A stretch of DNA of 51,846 nucleotides from DASRHY01 sp046765875 (GTDB lineage Bacteria; Actinomycetota; Actinomycetes; Propionibacteriales; Kribbellaceae), in NCBI GenBank assembly GCA_046765875.1, contig JBKPSJ010000011.1, positions 1-51,846 on the forward strand. The letters are read 5' to 3'. The notes below the pieces were generated by a model. That model saw only the letters and a list, made by a program, of their open reading frames with translations. It had not been told where the DNA came from and ran no database searches. This document shows positions 7,712-14,847 of this stretch, piece by piece (within the stretch, counting starts at the first letter, position 1; every line of letters begins with the position of its first letter). The translations under genes were made by a program, and so were the position numbers.

Positions 7712-7742
7712 GCATCCGGCAACCGTCGGGTTGTCCGAATGC
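7712..7742. promoter_or_regulatory. Near-perfect inverted repeat upstream of the DeoR gene
   Basis: GCATCCGGCAACC (7712-7724) pairs with GGTTGTCCGAATGC (7729-7742) apart from one mismatch and one bulged base. It ends 28 bases before the DeoR start, so it could be an operator or a leader hairpin. Confidence 0.45.
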
Positions 7743-7770
7743 GCAGAGGGAGGGACGGGGTGAGGGCATC

Positions 7771-8553
7771 GTGAAGCGGTACGAACGGCTCAACAGCCTG
7801 CTCGAAACGCTGGCCGAGAAGGGCAACATCGACGTCGACAACCTCGCCGATCAGCTGCAGGTGTCGGCGGCGACGATCCGGCGCGACCTCGACCACCTGG
7901 GCAAGCAGCAACTGCTGACCCGTACCCGTGGCGGCGCGGTCGCCAACGCGGTGTCGTACGACCTTCCGCTGCGCTACAAGACCGCGAGATTCGCCTCGGA
8001 GAAGCAACGGATCGCACAGGCCGCCTCGACGCTGGTACGACGCGGCATGGTGATCGGCATGAACGGCGGTACGACGATCTCGGAGGTCGCCCGGACGCTG
8101 GCCACCCGGCCTGAGCTGTCCGCGGAGCACGGCGAGCCGGCGTTCACGCTGGTGACGAACGCGCTCAACATCGCCAACGAGCTGATCGTTCGGCCGCACG
8201 TCAAGATGGTGCTGACCGGTGGCGTCGCGCGGCCGCAGTCGTACGAGATGATCGGGCCGCTCGCGCACCGCATCCTTGCCGACCTGTCGCTCGACCTCGC
8301 CTTCCTCGGCGTGGACGGAATCGACGAGACCGGCGCCACCGCCCATCACGAGGGCGAGGCGAACATCAATGCGCTGATCGTCGGCCGGGCCGCGAAGGTG
8401 GTCGTGGTGGCCGACTCCTCCAAGCTCGGACATCGCGCGTTCGCCCGGATCTGCGAGCTCGACGCGATCGACACGCTGGTCACCGACGTGCAAGCCGAGG
8501 ACGCCGACCTGGTCCCGTTCACCGAAGCCGGCATCGAGGTGGTACGCGCCTGA
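7771..8553 (+). CDS. DeoR/GlpR-family transcriptional regulator
   Basis: A 260-residue sugar-responsive repressor. The N-terminal DeoR helix-turn-helix is complete (RYERLNSLLETLAEKG, then VDNLADQLQVSAATIRRDLDHL with the signature RxxLTRTRGGAV). The C-terminal DeoRC sensor domain has the usual ExxAKIAA-like segment (SEKQRIAQAAS), MNGGTTISEVAR, LTGGVARPQSYEMIGP and FLGVDGID, and resembles ribose-isomerase folds that bind sugar phosphates. The GTG at 7771 begins the domain exactly; upstream frame is rejected. The divergent SIS gene is the likely target. Confidence 0.9.
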   Translation: MKRYERLNSLLETLAEKGNIDVDNLADQLQVSAATIRRDLDHLGKQQLLTRTRGGAVANAVSYDLPLRYKTARFASEKQRIAQAASTLVRRGMVIGMNGGTTISEVARTLATRPELSAEHGEPAFTLVTNALNIANELIVRPHVKMVLTGGVARPQSYEMIGPLAHRILADLSLDLAFLGVDGIDETGATAHHEGEANINALIVGRAAKVVVVADSSKLGHRAFARICELDAIDTLVTDVQAEDADLVPFTEAGIEVVRA

Positions 8554-8747
8554 CACGTCCACTTCGCTCTCCCCTCCGGCTCGATGGTCGCAGGATCGTA
8601 GCTGCACGGATATCACATTCTATGCGCAGGAATGAACAATCATGCCGGAGTCGGCGTGACGAGGCTAGGCTTCAGGCTGATCCAACCGTCCGATAGTCGT
8701 CACCGGAACGGGTACCGGGGCGGCGCCGACCGAAGGAAAAGGGGTGC
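8554..8747. other. Intergenic region upstream of the O-methyltransferase
   Basis: About 190 bases without a gene. I see no strong hairpin. GATAGT at 8692-8697 may be a -10 hexamer for the methyltransferase, but no convincing -35 is visible. The stop codon that opens the methyltransferase frame is TAG at 8694-8696. Confidence 0.3.
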
Positions 8748-8750
8748 ATC

Positions 8751-9386
8751 ATCGCCACGGGACCCAAGCCCGCGTCGTGGGCGTACGCCGAGGACTTCAT
8801 CGGTGAGGACGAGGTCGTCGCCGCGGCCCGGGTGATGGCCCAGGACGCCGGCGTGGTCGCGATCGGCGCCGGCGGTGCCGCCGCGCTGAAGATGCTGGCC
8901 GCCGCGATCGACGCGAAGGCGGTCGTCGAGATCGGCACCGGCACCGGTGTGTCCGGGCTCGCGCTGCTGCGCGGGATGCGGCCGGACGGCACCCTTACCA
9001 CGGTCGACATCGATGCGGAGAACCAGCGGCTGGCCAAACAGACCTTCACCGCCGCCCGGATCCCGTCGCAGCGGGTCCGGCTGATCTCCGGGGCCGCGCT
9101 CGACGTCCTGACCCGGCTGACCGACGGGCACTACGACATGGTCTTCTGCGACGCCGACAAACGTGAGTACCCCGGGTACCTCACTGAGGCGCGCCGGTTG
9201 CTGCGGCCGGGCGGCGTGGTCGCGTTCGACAACGCGCTGTGGCACGACAGGGTGGCCGACCCGGCGCAGCGCGATCCGGACACGGTCGCGGTCCGCGAGG
9301 TGGCGCGGGTGATCAGGGAGGACGACGACATGGTGTCGGCGCTGCTCCCGGTCGGCGACGGCCTACTGGTCGCCGTCAAGCGCTGA
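8751..9386 (+). CDS. SAM-dependent O-methyltransferase (Rv1220c-like) with atypical start
   Basis: A class I catechol-type O-methyltransferase. The SAM site is VVEIGTGTGVSGLALL followed by TTVDID, and a later MVFCDADKREYPGY holds the metal-binding-type acidic motif. Similarity to M. tuberculosis Rv1220c, the usual divergent neighbour of sigE, includes the segment SWAYAEDFIGEDEVV, which is encoded upstream of the first ATG (8832). No ATG, GTG or TTG exists in frame between the stop at 8694 and GTG at 8829. The best-placed codon is ATC at 8751, 6 bases after an AAGGGG site. So either ATC is the start or ATG has been lost. The 3' end overlaps the convergent aminotransferase by 24 bases. Confidence 0.8.
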   Translation: MATGPKPASWAYAEDFIGEDEVVAAARVMAQDAGVVAIGAGGAAALKMLAAAIDAKAVVEIGTGTGVSGLALLRGMRPDGTLTTVDIDAENQRLAKQTFTAARIPSQRVRLISGAALDVLTRLTDGHYDMVFCDADKREYPGYLTEARRLLRPGGVVAFDNALWHDRVADPAQRDPDTVAVREVARVIREDDDMVSALLPVGDGLLVAVKR

Positions 9387-10580
9387 CGCGATCCGCTCGA
9401 TCCCGGTCCGTACGCCATCCGCGGCGCTGGCGAAGCACAGCCGGAACCAGCCCGGCTCCGGCGTGTGGAACAAGCCACCCGGGGAGATGCTCACCCGGCC
9501 GGTCTCGAACAGCCGCCGCCACAACCTGCGCTCGGACTCGAACGTCGGATACTCCAGATGCGCATGCAGGTCGATCCACACGTACAGTCCGGCCGCGGCC
9601 TCGACGTACCCGATCCCGTTCTCGTCCAGCGCCTTCGTGGTCGCGGCGTAGGCGTCGGCGAGCCGGCGTACTCGCTCCCGCTCGAAGGTATCCAGGAAGG
9701 TGCTATCGGCAAGCATCTCGCGCAGCACCGCCTGGGTATCCGAGGACGGAGACGCCACTATCGCCAGGTGTGCCGCCGCGGCCCGTACGTCCGGGTCGCC
9801 CGAGCTCAGCACGCCGACCCGGAGCCCCGACATCCCGAAGTCCTTGGAGAACCCCCAGACGACGTGCACCCGATCCGGGGGCAGCACGTCCACTGCGGCG
9901 ACGCTGACGAACTCGCCGGCGAACACCGACCCGGCGTACACCTCGTCGGAGATCAGGTCGAGCCCGTGGTCACGCACCACCTCGGCGACGGCAGTCAGTG
10001 TTGCCCGGTCGTACACGTGTCCGAGCGGGTTGTGCGGTGACAGCAGCGCGACGGCGCGTACCGGGCCGTCGGTCGAGGCGATCGCACGCTCAACCACCTC
10101 GCCGGTGAGCCGGAACCCGTCGGCCGGGGAGGTCGGCGCCGGGATCAGTCGTGCGCCCGCCCGGCCGCCGAGCGCGGTGTCGAGCCCGGGGAAGTACGGC
10201 GCGGGCATCACGATCCCGTCGCCCGAATCGCAGACCGCGAATGCGGCCGCGTCGAGGGCCGCGGTGCTGCCAGCGAGGAGAACCAGCTCGTCGGCCGCAA
10301 CCGATACGCCGCGCTGCCGCGAAAGGTACGCCGCCAACTCATCCCGGAACGATTCCGACCCGGCCAGCGGCTGGTAGTGCGTGTCCTCGGCGCTCACCCT
10401 TCGAGGTCCGACGAGCTTGGGCTCCAGCAGGTCGAACAGAAGGTGGTTCTCGGCAGTGCCGAGGTTGATGTATCCGTCCGGGTTGTCCGCCGACCACGGG
10501 TCCGCGGCCAGCCTCTGGTGTACGTCGACCGGCAAACTGATACCGGCCAGCCGCTCCCGAGCACGCTTCGAGACCGTCAC
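9363..10580 (-). CDS. Class I/II PLP aminotransferase (ACC synthase-like fold)
   Basis: A 405-residue fold-type I aminotransferase. The PLP lysine is in GFSKDFGMSGLRVG; the ring-contact asparagine is in LSPHNPLG, and ISDEVYAGSVF supplies the aspartate and tyrosine pair. A C-terminal RLCFAS arginine would bind the substrate carboxylate. GTG at 10580 overlaps the TGA of the preceding hydrolase (GTGA), so it is the last translationally coupled gene of the kynurenine operon. It may act as a kynurenine or 3-hydroxykynurenine aminotransferase, or on an amino acid released by kynureninase such as alanine; the sequence does not decide this. Confidence 0.85.
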   Translation of the reverse strand: MTVSKRARERLAGISLPVDVHQRLAADPWSADNPDGYINLGTAENHLLFDLLEPKLVGPRRVSAEDTHYQPLAGSESFRDELAAYLSRQRGVSVAADELVLLAGSTAALDAAAFAVCDSGDGIVMPAPYFPGLDTALGGRAGARLIPAPTSPADGFRLTGEVVERAIASTDGPVRAVALLSPHNPLGHVYDRATLTAVAEVVRDHGLDLISDEVYAGSVFAGEFVSVAAVDVLPPDRVHVVWGFSKDFGMSGLRVGVLSSGDPDVRAAAAHLAIVASPSSDTQAVLREMLADSTFLDTFERERVRRLADAYAATTKALDENGIGYVEAAAGLYVWIDLHAHLEYPTFESERRLWRRLFETGRVSISPGGLFHTPEPGWFRLCFASAADGVRTGIERIASALDGDQ

Positions 10581-11245
10581 AGCTTCGCCAGCTCTTCGAG
10601 CAGCACCGGCCATACCGGCGAGGCGGGATCGATCAGGTCGAAGTGGTCCGCACCGGGCAGCGGTACCAGCCGGGCCTCCGGATGGGCGGCGGCGTACGTC
10701 TGGGACACCTCGAGCGGTACCCGGTCGTCCTCGGTCCCGTGTAGCAGAGTCACCGGTACGCCGGCCGGCGCGAGACGGATCGGGTCGAGGTCGGGGCGGC
10801 TGTCGGCAGGGCCGCCGAGGAAGTCCCGCACAGCACCGACGTCCAGGTGCTTCCGCTCGGCGAGTATCAGATCGGCGACCGGGGCCAGCGCGAGGACGGC
10901 GCGGGTCTTGTCCGCCGCCCAGAGCGCCAGGTGCCCGCCCGCCGAATGACCGATGAGGATCGACGGCTCGAGACCGGCCAGTGCCCCCGTGACGTCGGCG
11001 GTCATCAGATCGGGCATGCCCGGCACGCGGCGGTACTCGGGCAACGCCACCCTGTACCCGGCCTCACGCAGCGCACCGGCCATCGTCCTGAGGTGCATGC
11101 GGTCCCACTGCGGCCGCCAGAACCCGCCGTGCAGCAGAACGACCTGCGCGCCCTCGCCGTGCCACATGTCGATGAGGTTTTCGCGATGAGGGCCGTAGGC
11201 AATGACTTCGTCCGGCTCCGGTCCCGGCCGGTCAAGGATGCTCAC
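10577..11245 (-). CDS. Alpha/beta hydrolase, probable kynurenine formamidase
   Basis: A 222-residue serine hydrolase. The HGGFWRPQWDR segment near residue 39 is the HGGxW oxyanion motif typical of arylformamidases; the nucleophile elbow is IGHSAGGHLALWAA, Asp is in LHGTEDDRVP and His in GADHFDLIDP. In this operon it most likely hydrolyses N-formylkynurenine to kynurenine (EC 3.5.1.9), though it is not the metal-dependent KynB family. Both ends overlap neighbours by GTGA, indicating translational coupling with the ACMS decarboxylase and the aminotransferase. Confidence 0.82.
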   Translation of the reverse strand: MSILDRPGPEPDEVIAYGPHRENLIDMWHGEGAQVVLLHGGFWRPQWDRMHLRTMAGALREAGYRVALPEYRRVPGMPDLMTADVTGALAGLEPSILIGHSAGGHLALWAADKTRAVLALAPVADLILAERKHLDVGAVRDFLGGPADSRPDLDPIRLAPAGVPVTLLHGTEDDRVPLEVSQTYAAAHPEARLVPLPGADHFDLIDPASPVWPVLLEELAKL

Positions 11246-12243
11246 CCGCGCCCCAGGAAGCGCATCGCGTTGCCGGACAGCAACTTGTTCCGCTGCTTGT
11301 CGGACAGGAACTCCGCGGACCGGATCACCTGACCGGCCGGCCGCTCCCCCAGCGGATAAGGGTAGTCGCTACCGAGCACGATCTGGTCCTCACCCAGTAC
11401 GTCGACCAGCAGCCGTAGCGACGCCTGCTCGAACACCACCGTGTCCACGAAGAACCGGTCCAGGTAATGGCTCGGCGGGTATGCCGATCGGCCGCGCACC
11501 AGGTCGGCGCGGCGGTGCCAGGCGTTGTCGGCTCTTCCGATCCAGAACGCGAAGCTGCCGCCGCCATGGGCGAAGCACAGCCGCAGCGTCTCGGGCACCT
11601 CGTCGAACACGCCACCAAGGATCATCGCCAGCACCGACAAATGCGTCTCGGCGGGCATACCGGTCAGCCAGCGGGCCATCCAGCGGTTCAGCCGCGGCCC
11701 GTCCGGCATGTCCCACGGATGTACCAGGACCGGGGCGCCCCGTTCGGCGCAGTGCCGAAGGAACTGCACCGTACGCGCGTCGTCGAGGTCCCGGTCGCCG
11801 ACGTGGTTGCCGATCTCGACACCCTGGTGTCCGGCCGCCAGGCACCGGTCCAGCTCCGCGCAGGCCGCGTCCGGGTCCTGCAGCGGTACCTGACAGAACG
11901 GGATCAGCCGCTCGTCGGCGGTGCACTCCAGCGCCAGGTCGTTGAAGATCCGGGACACCTTGACCGCCTGGTCGCCGGGCCGGTCGTACGCGAAGAACAC
12001 CGGCGTCGGCGACACCACCTGCAGGTCGATGCCGTCGGCAACCATGTCGGCGATCCGGGCCGACGGGTCCCAGCACTGCTGCCCGACCGGCCGGAACTCG
12101 CGGTCGCCGAGCATGATCATCGCCTGGCGCTCGTTCTCGATCCGCAGCCACGGCCAGCCGTCCCCGCCGCAGGCCGCGGCCAGGTCCGGCCAGCCCTTCG
12201 GAACCAGGTGGGTGTGGACGTCGACGACCGGCGCGCTGGTCAT
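11242..12243 (-). CDS. 2-amino-3-carboxymuconate-6-semialdehyde decarboxylase
   Basis: A 333-residue amidohydrolase-superfamily decarboxylase (ACMSD, EC 4.1.1.45) that converts ACMS to 2-aminomuconate semialdehyde. Metal ligands are visible as the VHTHLVP motif at residue 9, His in VLVHPWDMP, His in FAHGGGSFAFW and Asp in LGSDYPYPLGE. Length matches the family. It overlaps the upstream dioxygenase by ATGA and the downstream hydrolase by GTGA. Its substrate is made by the adjacent 3-hydroxyanthranilate dioxygenase, and it diverts the flux from quinolinate to catabolism. Confidence 0.93.
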   Translation of the reverse strand: MTSAPVVDVHTHLVPKGWPDLAAACGGDGWPWLRIENERQAMIMLGDREFRPVGQQCWDPSARIADMVADGIDLQVVSPTPVFFAYDRPGDQAVKVSRIFNDLALECTADERLIPFCQVPLQDPDAACAELDRCLAAGHQGVEIGNHVGDRDLDDARTVQFLRHCAERGAPVLVHPWDMPDGPRLNRWMARWLTGMPAETHLSVLAMILGGVFDEVPETLRLCFAHGGGSFAFWIGRADNAWHRRADLVRGRSAYPPSHYLDRFFVDTVVFEQASLRLLVDVLGEDQIVLGSDYPYPLGERPAGQVIRSAEFLSDKQRNKLLSGNAMRFLGRG

Positions 12244-12767
12244 CCCTTGCCCGGGTGCACGGTCCCGCAGTTGCCGCAGGTGCGGGCCTTCTCGTCCTCG
12301 TAGAACGCGGTGAACAACGGCGGGAGATCCTTGACGATGTCACGGACCTGGAGCTCGACCTCGTGGACGATCGCGTTGCAGTTCCCGCAGTACCAGCGGA
12401 ACTTCTCCAGCGTGCCCTCCTCGCGTACCCGCTCGATCACCAGCCCGATCGAGCCCTCCTCGGGCCGCTGCGGCGAATGGGGCATGCTGCGCGGCAGCAC
12501 CCACATCTCACCCTCGTGGATGTCCACCCGGGCCGGGCCGTCCTCGGTCATCACGTTGACGTGCATGTTGCCCTTGACCTGGTAGAAGAACTCCTCGTAC
12601 GGATCGACGTGGAAGTCCGTGCGCTGATTCGGCCCGCCGACGATCATCGTGATGAAGTCGTCGCCGGTCGGGAACATCTGCTTGTTGCCGACCGGCGGCT
12701 TGAGCAGGTGCTTGTTCTCCTCGATCCACCCAGGAAAGCTCGTGGCCTCCAGGTTGACGTCGGTCAT
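12240..12767 (-). CDS. 3-hydroxyanthranilate 3,4-dioxygenase
   Basis: A 175-residue cupin dioxygenase (EC 1.13.11.6) that opens the ring of 3-hydroxyanthranilate. The iron ligands are the His in FHVDPYEEFFYQ with the nearby Glu and the His in RSMPHSPQRP. The C-terminus has two CxxC pairs (CGNCNAI and CGNCGTV), the extra rubredoxin-like site found in bacterial enzymes. It overlaps RidA upstream and ACMSD downstream by four bases each, so the chain HAAO, ACMSD is made together. Confidence 0.95.
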   Translation of the reverse strand: MTDVNLEATSFPGWIEENKHLLKPPVGNKQMFPTGDDFITMIVGGPNQRTDFHVDPYEEFFYQVKGNMHVNVMTEDGPARVDIHEGEMWVLPRSMPHSPQRPEEGSIGLVIERVREEGTLEKFRWYCGNCNAIVHEVELQVRDIVKDLPPLFTAFYEDEKARTCGNCGTVHPGKG

Positions 12768-13189
12768 GATCGCTCCTTGTCGGGTAGTAGGGCGACGGCC
12801 TGGATCTCGATCAGCAGGTGCGGGTGCGGCAATTGGTGCACAGCGACTGTGGTTCGCGCCGGGCCGTCCTCGTCGAAGAACTCGCCGTACACCTCGTTGT
12901 AGCCGCCGAAGTCGTTCATGCTCACCAGGTACGTCGTGACGCTGACCAGGTCCGCGAGCCCGGCACCGACCTCGGCGAGCAGGTCGCGGACGTTCTCCAG
13001 CACGGCACGCGTCTGTACCCGGATGTCCAGCGAGGTCGTCCCCATCTCATCGACCCCGGCCCCGGCGATCGTGTCGTCAGGCCGCCGGCTACTGGTCCCG
13101 GAGACGAACACCAACCCGCCCGCAACCTTCAGATGCGGATACCGCCCCCGCGGCCGCGCCTTCCCCGCCACCACCCTCGCCTCCGTCAC
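12764..13189 (-). CDS. RidA-family 2-aminomuconate deaminase
   Basis: A 141-residue YjgF/YER057c/UK114 (RidA) protein. It shows the family pattern ARPRGRYPHLKVAGGLVFVSGTSSRRPDD, then VQTRAVLENVRDLLAEVGAGLADLVSVTTYLV and a C-terminal VEIQAVALLP-like end. In kynurenine operons members of this family deaminate 2-aminomuconate to 4-oxalocrotonate, which fits here between the semialdehyde dehydrogenase and the dioxygenase. GTG at 13189 follows GGTGGAAG; longer starts (GTG 13204, TTG 13216) are possible. ATGA overlap with the dioxygenase. Confidence 0.85.
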   Translation of the reverse strand: MTEARVVAGKARPRGRYPHLKVAGGLVFVSGTSSRRPDDTIAGAGVDEMGTTSLDIRVQTRAVLENVRDLLAEVGAGLADLVSVTTYLVSMNDFGGYNEVYGEFFDEDGPARTTVAVHQLPHPHLLIEIQAVALLPDKERS

Positions 13190-13255
13190 GTGGTCATCTT
13201 CCACCGCCACCTGCAAACGTGCCAGGGCAGCATTCGTGGTGGGTGCCCGCAGGTT

Positions 13256-13323
13256 GTGGTGGGTTCGCTAACCGTATGCGGTGCGGGAACCCGCCACGTG
13301 TGCCGGGAAGCCACAACGCCTGC
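13256..13323. repeat. Nested inverted repeats within the kynurenine operon
   Basis: GTGGTGGGTTC (13256-13266) pairs with GAACCCGCCAC (13287-13297) with one G-T pair. An outer pair is GCAGG(-)TTGTGG near 13250-13259 with CCACAACGCCTGC at 13311-13323, using the same GTGG bases, so two folds exclude each other. It lies in the 149-base gap between the aldehyde dehydrogenase and RidA genes, the longest gap of the operon, and could be an attenuator, processing site or terminator. Confidence 0.4.
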
Positions 13324-13338
13324 CCCGCTGTCGCGCTC

Positions 13339-14847
13339 TCAGGTGATGTCGAGGCAAAGGTTGGTTAGTTCGGAGTAGAAGGCCAGGGAGTGGGTGCCTC
13401 CCTCGCGGCCTACGCCGGAGGCTTTCATGCCGCCGAAGGGGGTTCGCAGGTCGCGCAGGAACCAGGTGTTGACCCAGACCAGGCCCGCGTCCAGGGCGGC
13501 GCCCGCGCGGTGCGCTCGGCCGACGTCTCGGGTCCAGACCGTGGCCGCTAGGCCGTAGGCGCTGTCGTTGGCCAGCGCGAACCCCTCGTCCTCGGCGTCG
13601 AACGGCGCCACATGGCAGACCGGGCCGAAGATCTCCTCGGTGTTGGTCCTCGCGTCCTGCGGGAGCCCGGTGAGCACGGTCGGCTGGACGTACGAGCCAC
13701 CGTCGCGGGCGTCGCCGAGCGCGGGTACGCCACCACCTGTGAGCACGCTCGCCCCCTCCGAGCGGGCCAGGTCGTAGTAGCCGAGCACCTTGGTCCGGTG
13801 TTCCGCCGAGATCAGCGGCATGTTCACCACACCTGCCGCCTCGTCGGCCGGCCATACGTATGGGAGTAGGCCGGCCCGTTTGGCCAGGCGGGCCACGAAC
13901 TCGTCGTACACGGGCCGTTCGACGTACAGGCGCTCGGTGCACAGGCAGACCTGGCCGCCGTTGGTGAACGTCGAGCGGACCGAGCCCTCGACGGCGGCGT
14001 CGAGGTCGGCATCGGCGAAGACGAGCCCGGCGTTCTTGCCGCCCAGTTCGAACGAGACGGCCTTGACCGTGTCGGCGGCTGCCCGCTGGATCGCGCGACC
14101 GGTGGCGGACTCGCCGGTGAACGTGATCGCATCCACGCCGGGATGGGTGGTCAGCGCCTCGCCCGCCGAGCCCGGGCCGAACCCGTGGACGAGGTTGAAC
14201 ACGCCCGGCGGAAGGCCAACGGCGTCCATCACCTCGGCAAGCAGCGTCGCCGACGACGGCGTCTCCTCCGACGGCTTGACGATCACACTGTTGCCGCAGG
14301 CAAGCGCCGGCGCGACCTTCCAGGTGAGCAGTAGGAGCGGCAGGTTCCACGGCACGATCACCGCGACCACACCGGCCGGCTTGCGGATCGCGTAGTTCAC
14401 CGCCCGGCCGCCGGCCGGTGTGACCGTCGTGAACGACTCGGTCGGCGCGGCCGCGATGATGTCGGCGAAGGCACGGAAGTTGGCCGCCCCGCGGGGTACG
14501 TCGAGGGTGCGCGCCTGCCCGACCGGCTTGCCGGTATCGCCGACCTCGGCCGCGACCAGATCGTCGGTCCGGCGATCGAGTTCGTCGGCGATCCGGCGAA
14601 GTAGACCAGCACGCTCCTGCTCACCCATCCGCCGCCACGGGCCGCGCTGAGCCGCTCGGGCGGCCTCCACGGCGGCGTCGACCGTCGCGTCATCAGCCTC
14701 GGCGACCTCGAAGATCGTCTGGCCCGTGACCGGGCTGCGCTTGGCAAACGGCGTACCGCCCGTCCACGCACCGCCGACGTAGTTCCGCAGCAGCCCGGGC
14801 TCGCCGCCGGGCTCCCCCCGCAACAGCTCGCGACGCCACAACGTCAT
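13339..14847 (-). CDS. NAD-dependent aldehyde dehydrogenase, probable 2-aminomuconate semialdehyde dehydrogenase
   Basis: A 502-residue ALDH-superfamily enzyme. The catalytic cysteine is in NGGQVCLCTERLY, the general-base glutamate in FELGGKNAGLVF, the NAD site in VPWNLPLLLLTWK and FTGESATGR, and EEIFGPVCHV near the end. It most resembles 2-hydroxymuconic or 2-aminomuconic semialdehyde dehydrogenases, and the operon predicts oxidation of 2-aminomuconate semialdehyde. ATG overlaps the monooxygenase TGA by ATGA. It is followed by a gap with inverted repeats before RidA. Confidence 0.92.
   Translation of the reverse strand: MTLWRRELLRGEPGGEPGLLRNYVGGAWTGGTPFAKRSPVTGQTIFEVAEADDATVDAAVEAARAAQRGPWRRMGEQERAGLLRRIADELDRRTDDLVAAEVGDTGKPVGQARTLDVPRGAANFRAFADIIAAAPTESFTTVTPAGGRAVNYAIRKPAGVVAVIVPWNLPLLLLTWKVAPALACGNSVIVKPSEETPSSATLLAEVMDAVGLPPGVFNLVHGFGPGSAGEALTTHPGVDAITFTGESATGRAIQRAAADTVKAVSFELGGKNAGLVFADADLDAAVEGSVRSTFTNGGQVCLCTERLYVERPVYDEFVARLAKRAGLLPYVWPADEAAGVVNMPLISAEHRTKVLGYYDLARSEGASVLTGGGVPALGDARDGGSYVQPTVLTGLPQDARTNTEEIFGPVCHVAPFDAEDEGFALANDSAYGLAATVWTRDVGRAHRAGAALDAGLVWVNTWFLRDLRTPFGGMKASGVGREGGTHSLAFYSELTNLCLDIT

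Noticed and set aside
7507..7770. Longer DeoR start
   Set aside because: The extra 88 residues would come from the divergent SIS gene and leader and have no family similarity.
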